DNA from: Chinchilla lanigera
Taxonomy: Eukaryota; Chordata; Mammalia; Rodentia; Chinchillidae
Assembly (NCBI RefSeq): GCF_000276665.1
Contig: NW_004955434.1
Span: forward strand, 22,370,459-22,434,458
DNA length: 64,000 nt
Direction of reading: 5' to 3'
Shown one piece after another: positions 58,010-64,000 of the stretch (position 1 is the stretch's first letter; the number at the start of each line of letters is the position of its first letter). The position numbers and the translations under genes are program-made. The notes beneath the pieces are model-generated. The model was not told the DNA's origin, did not search any database, and saw nothing but the letters and a program-made list of their open reading frames with translations.

Positions 58010-58665
58010 GAACATGACCGCAGAGTGAAAGAAAATGTTTGCAGGCCATACATCTGACAAGGGGCTAACATACAAGTTATATAATTTAAATGACCAAAAG
58101 CAAGAAAAAATTAACCATATTTTTAAATGGAATGGACAAAAGATTTGGATATATATTTCTTGACTTACAGTTCTATATTTTTCTTAGTATGGTACATATT
58201 TGCAGTTTCTCTTATATGGATATATACATTTTTCAAAATAGAACATACTAATGATCAATAGGTACATGAAAAATCCGTAACATCAAAAATGACCAGCAAA
58301 AAACCGCAATGAGGTTCACTTCACATGCATCAAAATGACTATTATCGAAATAGACAAGAGATCTGTTGTCAAGGATGTGAGACAATGGGACACTTGCACA
58401 AAGTTGGTGGGACTGTAAACTAGGGCAGCCATTAGGGGAAACAGTGTGAAGGTTCCTCCAAAAAGCAAAAACGGAACCACCACAAGATCCAGCAATTCCA
58501 TTACTGAACATACACCCCAAGGAAATGAAATCAGCACATCCAAGAGTCACGTGCACTCCTGTGCTCCTTGCAGCTTTATTCACAATAGCCAAGACAGGGA
58601 ATGGACCTAAGTGTTTGTTGACGGATGAATGGATAAAGAAAATATGATATAAATCACAAGTACAT
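58010..58665 (+). mobile_element. Old L1 ORF2 fragment
   Basis: CATCTGACAAGGGGCTAACA, AATGATCAATAGGTACATGA, TTGTCAAGGATGTGAGACAA, TTGGTGGGACTGTAAACTAG, TCACAATAGCCAAGACAGGG and GGATGAATGGATAAAGAAAA are in ORF2 order. An AT-rich stretch near 58130-58250 interrupts it. The minus-strand frames here are shadows. Confidence 0.85.
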
Positions 58666-58824
58666 TTGTGACATGGCCTGAAGCCACCTGGACTGCCAAC
58701 CTCAGTTTCCCAAACTCTATACCTGCATTTTCTCCTATTGACTACTCTTATGGACCTTATCCTGTGCTATCTACTTATGTGAACTAAACTCTCCTTTTGC
58801 TATTGGTCCAGGTGGTTCTGTAAA

Positions 58825-59015
58825 GTCAGCTTTAGAACCAGTCCTGAGTTCAAGTCCTAGATTCTACAATTCTCAACCGCATGACCTTGGGAAATGAAAG
58901 TACCTCTCTGAGACTTAGTGTTCTTACCTGGGGTGAGTGGGGGAGGGTGGACAATGCCTAGCTCATAATATCACACAAGATTAAATATAATGATAGAATA
59001 TTTATTCAAGAATAA
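58825..59015 (+). mobile_element. MIR SINE
   Basis: CCTGAGTTCAAGTCCTAGAT, TTCTCAACCGCATGACCTTGG, CTCTCTGAGACTTAGTGTTC and ATGCCTAGCTCATAATATC. Confidence 0.75.
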
Positions 59016-59059
59016 TTATTTTTATTCACTTTGCATGACTTTGCGAGGACTACCACCAC

Positions 59060-59355
59060 CAGCAAGACTACAGTTTTCTTTTGGCAACTACATCCCAAGT
59101 CTGTCTCTATGACTCTGCCTGCATTTTCTCCCTTCCCTCATCCCCCACTGCACACTCCGTGGAATCAACAACCCAACTTCCCAGCACCCACTGTCCTGAC
59201 GCTGTATGCTGAGGCATGTTTATATTCTTGCTGTTCTAGATCTTCCCTCTCTCCACCCCTTGCATGGGCTACTGTCTCTCCCTGCGTTCTTTCTCCTCAG
59301 TCCCTTGCCTGGAACACTTTCACACAAGCTTGAAGACCATCCAGTGGTCCTTTCC
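59060..59355 (+). mobile_element. Possible L2 fragment
   Basis: CCCTTGCCTGGAACACTTTC, ATCTTCCCTCTCTCCACCCC and CAAGCTTGAAGACCATCCAG resemble the L2 'gcctggaacgctcttcc' region. Confidence 0.45.
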
Positions 59356-59930
59356 TTTAGGAATCATTCCCTCTCCTTCTCCCAACCACAGCAAGAAATG
59401 CATGTGAAGTTTTGGTAAAGCACTTAGACAACACCATGTTAACCACCCGTGGGTGGTCAGCCCACTCTAAACTGTTGTTGCTTGATGTCTTAGAAAGGCA
59501 GAAACTCCAGGCCCATCTCGGGCTCACTGACTCTGACATGTTATGTTAACAAGATCTCAGGTGACTGCCCTGCTCACCAAAAAGCGAGAAGCCTGCCTGA
59601 ACAGGCAGACTGGAAGGAACCCGAGGGGGTGACGCTGCCTTTCACTTCTGCATCCCAGCAAAACATGCTGCCTGGCACAGCCAGGGCTTCGCACTATGCC
59701 TTCTGCCCACTTGGCCTCTTGGATTGGTTTTCTTGGTAAAGGAGGGTTAGAGCCAGAAGCTGTTCTCCAGGGGGCACAGAGAATTCCTACCACACTGTTG
59801 GTGGGCCCACATGATGAACAGTCCGGAAGCAGAGATACCAGTCTCCACTTTTCCTGGCGTCTAGCATTGCTAGTGTCATCCTCAGCTCAGGTTCTGAGGA
59901 GTGGGCTGGCCTCAGGGGAGTCTGTGGTAG

Positions 59931-59963
<33 letters not shown>

Positions 59964-60056
59964 GGTGTGGGGGAGCATGCATCAGACTCCAAACAGCACC
60001 TCAGGGATAACTGCAGGAGGAAAAGGTCCAGCATGAGCAAATGGGAGCAAGAGCCA
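59356..60056. other. Unassigned stretch with a (CGG)n tract
   Basis: GC-richer from 59560 to 60000. GCCTGCC..GGCAGAC can form a small hairpin near 59591-59611. The 104-codon frame at 59696-60010 crosses the CGG tract (poly-Ala) and is not supported as a gene. Confidence 0.5.
59934..59963. repeat. (CGG)10 trinucleotide repeat
   Basis: Ten uninterrupted CGG units in moderately GC-rich sequence. Confidence 0.97.
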
Positions 60057-60490
60057 TGTGGTACGCACAGTAGGCCCCTACTATGTCCACATTCTGATCC
60101 CCAAAATCTGGGAGCATTAATTTGTTATTACATTAAGGATCTTGAAGTGGGGAGTTTCTTCTAAATTATTTAAGTGCACCTGATGTATTCACAGTAGTCC
60201 TTAAAGAGGGACGCAGGAAGGCTAGAGTCCAAAGAGCAGGAGAAATGAGAGCAGAGGCAGAGTTAGAATGATGGGAGCAGAGCCCGTGTGTGAAGGCATG
60301 AAGACAGTCTCCAGAAACCGGAAAAAGTGAGGAAAAGTCCCCAGAACCCCCGAAGGAACCAACCCAGCGGGTACTGACTGCAGCCCAGCACAAGGGCTTC
60401 TAGACTTCGGCACTGTGAGAGAATAAACACATGTTGTTTGAAGCCACCAAACTCGAAGCAATTTGTTTCAGCAGCTTTGGAAAACTACTT
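60057..60490 (+). mobile_element. ERVL-MaLR LTR, MLT1-type, near full length
   Basis: TGTGGTACGCACAGTAGGCC, CATTCTGATCCCCAAAATCTG, AAGGATCTTGAAGTGGGGAG, GAAGGAACCAACCCAGCGGG and AGAGAATAAACACATGTTGT (AATAAA), then TTGAAGCCACCAAACTCG: all MLT1 landmarks, in order. About 434 bp, solo. Confidence 0.9.
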
Positions 60491-61914
60491 CAAATAAGAA
60501 AGCTGAGTTACACATACTGATGTGAATTCCTTTACACAGTCCTGGGGAATGTGATAACATCCAGGTTACCAAAGCTAAACTCCCACAGTCCACAACTGAT
60601 AGAAAGGTTTTATTTCCAGCTGAGTGGCTCTTAGAAGTTCCAGAAAAGAACATACTCACTTGGCGGGTAGGGGAACCAATGAGTTGATTCTGTCTTGAGT
60701 TTCAAAAGGTCCAACATTTGTCAAGCGGATTTACTACTCCATACAAGAATACTCTCCCAAAGGCATCTTCGTAAGCTAAAATCCCAAGAAGTCCTTTAGA
60801 GCCAAAGTTTTCAAAGAACAACAATGAAGTTGTCATCCTATGTTGATAAATTGACTGCTGGGAGCTCTGGAAGCCTTGCTGGAGAAAGGCAGTCATCAAC
60901 CACGCGGAGAAAGTCCCTAGAGCCGTCAATGCAGAAAACCAGTAGCTTCTATTAATAAATCAATACCTTCCCAGAAGAACTTTTTTTTATTACTGTTGGT
61001 TTGTGGGGAAATCTGAAAAGAAAAAAAACTTAGAAGGCAACGTCAGATCTGTCTAGACCGTGAAATCCATCTGACATTATGATTCTGATGGCCCACTTGA
61101 GCTATTCCCTTTGAAAGATCTTATTAAAAGTGGAGCTCTCAACAGCTTTGAATTTCACATGGCATGAGCCTCCCTTTGGAGAGCTAACAATGGTGTAGAT
61201 GCCAGAGAATTCCAAACGCTGAGCAGTTTCCTTGGTGTCCACAGCTAACGCTACATTCTCAAAGTCTCTGCAAATCGCATTACTTTAGCTATGGGTAGCT
61301 GATTCTGAGCCCCCTGGAAAACATTTCTCTTGAGTGTCCCACCCTAGAAATAAGTGCCAGTGGCTGTGCAGTCTGCCTGTGAGAGGGAATGTCCATCCTA
61401 CCTGCTCAGAGCAGCATGTTCAGTCTAAAGGCAGCAGGGAGGAGAGCTCAGATGAGCTGCTCATTCAGTCTAAGCCAGCCGGAGTGGGGCTGATCCAAGC
61501 ATCCAGGAGGAATGACAGCTTAATTCCCGGCCCCCCACTGGGAAACCATGGCAGGGGTTAATTAATTTCCTCTCCAGCAGTTCCCTGGGAGACTTTGCAT
61601 TGGTTTATAGCTGTATGAACCCACAACACACCCTGCATGAGGCCTGGGAAGGAGGCAAATGAGCTTGTATCTGGTTGCTTCATTGGTATCTTTGCTTCTC
61701 CATTTCTGGAGATCAGTCAGATAACTCTGACTGTGCTTAGAAGGGACAGCAGCCAAGGCAGTCTGAGGGCAATGAAAAACAGATCAGGTTTGTCACTGGC
61801 TTGTCAAAGCAATCTTGCAAGGGTCCTTTCCTCGGAAATACATCCTCCCACCCTCTCAGATCTTTGTCCTACCAAACTGATACAGGTGAAACTTCAGGCA
61901 GTAAATGAAAATTC
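60491..61914. other. Unassigned stretch, in part conserved-element-like
   Basis: 61060-61560 is repeat-free with balanced composition, GAGCTCAGATGAGCTGCTCA (short palindromic core) and GGGTTAATTAATTTCC. No gene-like frame. Confidence 0.4.
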
Positions 61915-62185
61915 TAAATCACTTATTACATTTATTCAACAAATATATAAATGTCTAATCTCTGCCAGAGGGGGGACAGATTTAATAAAGGAAGTAACAG
62001 TTACTACACATCTAATATGTCACACATTGTGCTTGATTATACTCACAGTGTTATAAAAAATAGATTCCCATAAGTACCAAAAGTAAGGCTCCAGAAGATT
62101 TAATTATTCACTCAGTGCCATATAGCTGCTCAATGAGAGAAAAAGCAAAAATTTTAACCTGATATGCCTGACTTAAAACCTGTGT
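61915..62185 (-). mobile_element. MIR/L2 antisense fragments
   Basis: TACATTTATTCAACAAATAT (L2-like end) followed by TATGTCACACATTGTGCTTG, AGTGCCATATAGCTGCTCAA and a TGACTTAAAACCTGTG end, as in antisense MIR. Confidence 0.6.
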
Positions 62186-62249
62186 TTTGTTTTATTTTCC
62201 CCTGTACTTGTTATTACCTAGAAATCTGGAATTTAAAACAAAGCAACAA

Positions 62250-62465
62250 CAAAACACTAGGTTCAAATTCTGGCTTTGCTATTTAATGCTTGTATAACTG
62301 TGGGCAAATTCTTTAAATTTTGTAAGCCTTCATGTTTTCATCTTTTAAAAGGGATGATAAAAGCAGTATCTACTTCATAGGATTAACGCTGATTAGTAGT
62401 GTTTATACTACATTGCTTAGAGTACTTGCTGTGTAATAAGTTCTCAAAATGTATTAAGCACACAA
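62250..62465 (+). mobile_element. MIR SINE, near full length
   Basis: TAGGTTCAAATTCTGGCTTTG, TGTATAACTGTGGGCAAATTC, TTTCATCTTTTAAAAGGGATG, TCTACTTCATAGGATTAACG and GAGTACTTGCTGTGTAATAAG. Confidence 0.85.
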
Positions 62466-63569
62466 GATTATTTTTTCTTGCTATTCTCAAAGATCTCAAT
62501 TTCTCATGGCAATTTCCTCACCAATATATTTTCTCCCCTCTAAATTTTTTAGATTTGTGAGTTGACTTTTGAAGTCTGTTTTCCCAACAGCAAAAATCTC
62601 CACACGAGCGCCTGGAGTCATTCAAGACCACACAACTGCCCTAATCAAGCCGTAGTCATCATATTTTCTGAACACTTCTTCTTAGGACCGAACAGACCTC
62701 TCATTTACACTCATAAAAAATCCATTATTGCTTTTAGTTTGTAAAATATCATTGGAGATCTCTTTACTAAGTAAGTAAATTCCATATACATTGTTTGGGG
62801 GCACAGAAAAATACCTTCAAGGTTTTCTTGAATCACAACCTTAAGATCCTGACTTACCTTTTACTATCTCTAAGTTCTTAGGTTCGAAAAAATCACTTGG
62901 GTGACTCCCCCACTTCCCACCCCAGGACGCCCGCACTGTAGACGGCAAAGAGCCGAGACCAAAGGAAAGGCGCGACTGCGCAGCCTCAGAGCGTTCAGGC
63001 AGCGTCTGGAAAAACCAAGAGAGTTCACGTCCTGTCACGAAGCAATCTCATTCTTCGGCTGTATTTCAGAAAAGTCCACATACAGAGCCACCAGGGTCCA
63101 TCTAAGAGGATATTTCATGTGGCCTCTTGTGATGGTCGTGAGTTGGTAGCAAATTAGACATTCCCTAAGAGGTAACAGGTACATAAAATGTAGTGGTAGC
63201 AGGTAGAAGTAATGAATTCGATTTAATTTCAGTAATATAGATGGATCATGAAAAATGTGTTATTAAAAAAAGAGTAAAGTTTGTAGCACAAAATCATTTA
63301 TGTAAATTAAAAGCATCTGCACATGAGACATAATGTATTTTAGGAGGCTCCATGAATATTTATGGATAATGTTCAAACGTATTAGAGGGGCCTGGCAGAA
63401 GCTAATGATGATAATGAGCTATACACAAAGTAGTTTGAACACAGCTTTCCACAGCTCAGGATCAATAAAACCAAACTACATGAGAGCTAGCTACAGATCA
63501 ATCACAGTGGGCACACAGAGGAAGGTATGCATGACTCTGCTTGGGAAAGATCAAAGTTTCATGGCATTC
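62466..63569. other. Unassigned stretch with a small CpG cluster
   Basis: 62925-63010 has about ten CpGs in under 100 bases, including AGGCGCGACTGCGCAGC. 63190-63350 has old-LINE texture. No gene is recognised. Confidence 0.45.
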
Positions 63570-64000
63570 TAGCTACCAGAGAACGGAATTTTTGTGGGTA
63601 AAAGGTACGAAAAGCCTTTGGAGATGGTAATTGTTTAAGCAAAGCCTCTGAGGGAAGGCAGAAGTGAATTCAGGAAAGGATGCAACGTGCACCAGATGTG
63701 GGGCCAAGTGCTTGTGAGCCCAGCACTGGGAGATGGAGACAAGAAGATCATGGGTTTGAGGTCAGCCTGGGATACACAGTGAGTTGAAGGCTCACCTGGA
63801 ATACATAGCAAAGCCGTGTCTCAAAAAGCACAACAATAAAAATGGATGGAGGTACAAGCAGGAGGGGCGGGAGTGGGAAGCCTCGGAAGGGCACGAAGAC
63901 GGATAAAGGCTGGAGTGAGGGCGTCTTGGAAGCCTCACCGAAGAACATTTTGGAGACAGTGGGAAGCCAGTGAGTGTTTGAAATTGAGAAGGGATACATA
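63570..64000 (-). mobile_element. L2 LINE, antisense, split by a B1
   Basis: AAGCAAAGCCTCTGAGGGAAGG before and CAGTGGGAAGCCAGTGAGTG after the B1 match antisense L2 ('caatgggaagccattggag'). It continues past the window end. Confidence 0.55.
63694..63842 (+). mobile_element. B1 SINE
   Basis: GGGGCCAAGTGCTTGTGAGC, GAGATGGAGACAAGAAGATC, GGTTTGAGGTCAGCCTGGGA, GAAGGCTCACCTGGAATAC and CGTGTCTCAAAAAGC, with both cctgg modules of the B1 duplication. Confidence 0.9.

Noticed and set aside
59696..60010. Frame with a poly-Ala run
   Set aside because: The run is the (CGG)10 tract; no other coding support.
1..64000. A new defence, toxin or biosynthetic system
   Set aside because: Everything recognisable is vertebrate repeat, retrocopy or non-coding DNA; no gene cluster or intact enzyme is present.

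Overview
This is repeat-rich, gene-poor nuclear DNA from a rodent. The 7SL-derived B1 SINEs are specific to rodents, and they sit beside tRNA-derived ID-type SINEs. I recognised no B2 or B4 elements in 64 kb, which argues against a mouse- or rat-like (muroid) species and suits a squirrel- or beaver-type lineage; the species cannot be fixed from this window. I find no intact protein-coding gene, structural RNA gene, CRISPR array or operon. The open frames are short and either fall inside transposon relics and simple repeats or look like chance.

Layout. 1-734 is a 5'-clipped processed copy of MFAP1 (a spliceosome component), broken by an ID SINE and ending in a poly(A) tract. 1.3-1.8 kb holds an ERVL-MaLR LTR and a 45-bp minisatellite. 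2-9.7 kb is old sequence with a hAT relic, MIR pieces and L1 fragments. 10.4-11.7 kb is a nested cluster: an antisense L1/HAL1-like fragment hit by three ID SINEs, one inside another, and a complete MaLR LTR. 14-18.2 kb holds L2, a 5'-inverted L1 with target-site duplications (14986-16103) and an older L1. 18.4-19.9 kb holds an L2 split by a B1 and a direct duplication whose copies each fold into a hairpin. 22.8-25.1 kb carries a near-identical inverted duplication. 26-32.5 kb is old unique sequence with MIR, L2 and a second L1 3' end. An assembly gap lies at 33212-33646. 36.9-37.6 kb holds a hAT relic and an old LTR. 41.9-46.6 kb has two related endogenous-retrovirus LTRs, the first followed by a possible primer binding site. 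47.4-49.3 kb holds another MaLR LTR and an L1. 51.77-51.97 kb is an isolated CpG-rich patch beside a candidate LTR at 52.4 kb. 55-64 kb is L1, MIR and L2 debris with an MLT1-type LTR and a (CGG)10 tract.

The transposon layers can be ordered by who interrupts whom: L2, MIR, hAT and L1/HAL1-like pieces are the oldest, MaLR LTRs are intermediate, and B1/ID SINEs and the inverted L1 are youngest. Repeat families were assigned by eye from remembered consensus features, so subfamily names are deliberately loose and boundaries are usually good to about 10-30 bases. I found no previously undescribed functional system; the best leads are structural (the inverted duplication, the hairpin duplication, the LTR pair and the isolated CpG patch).
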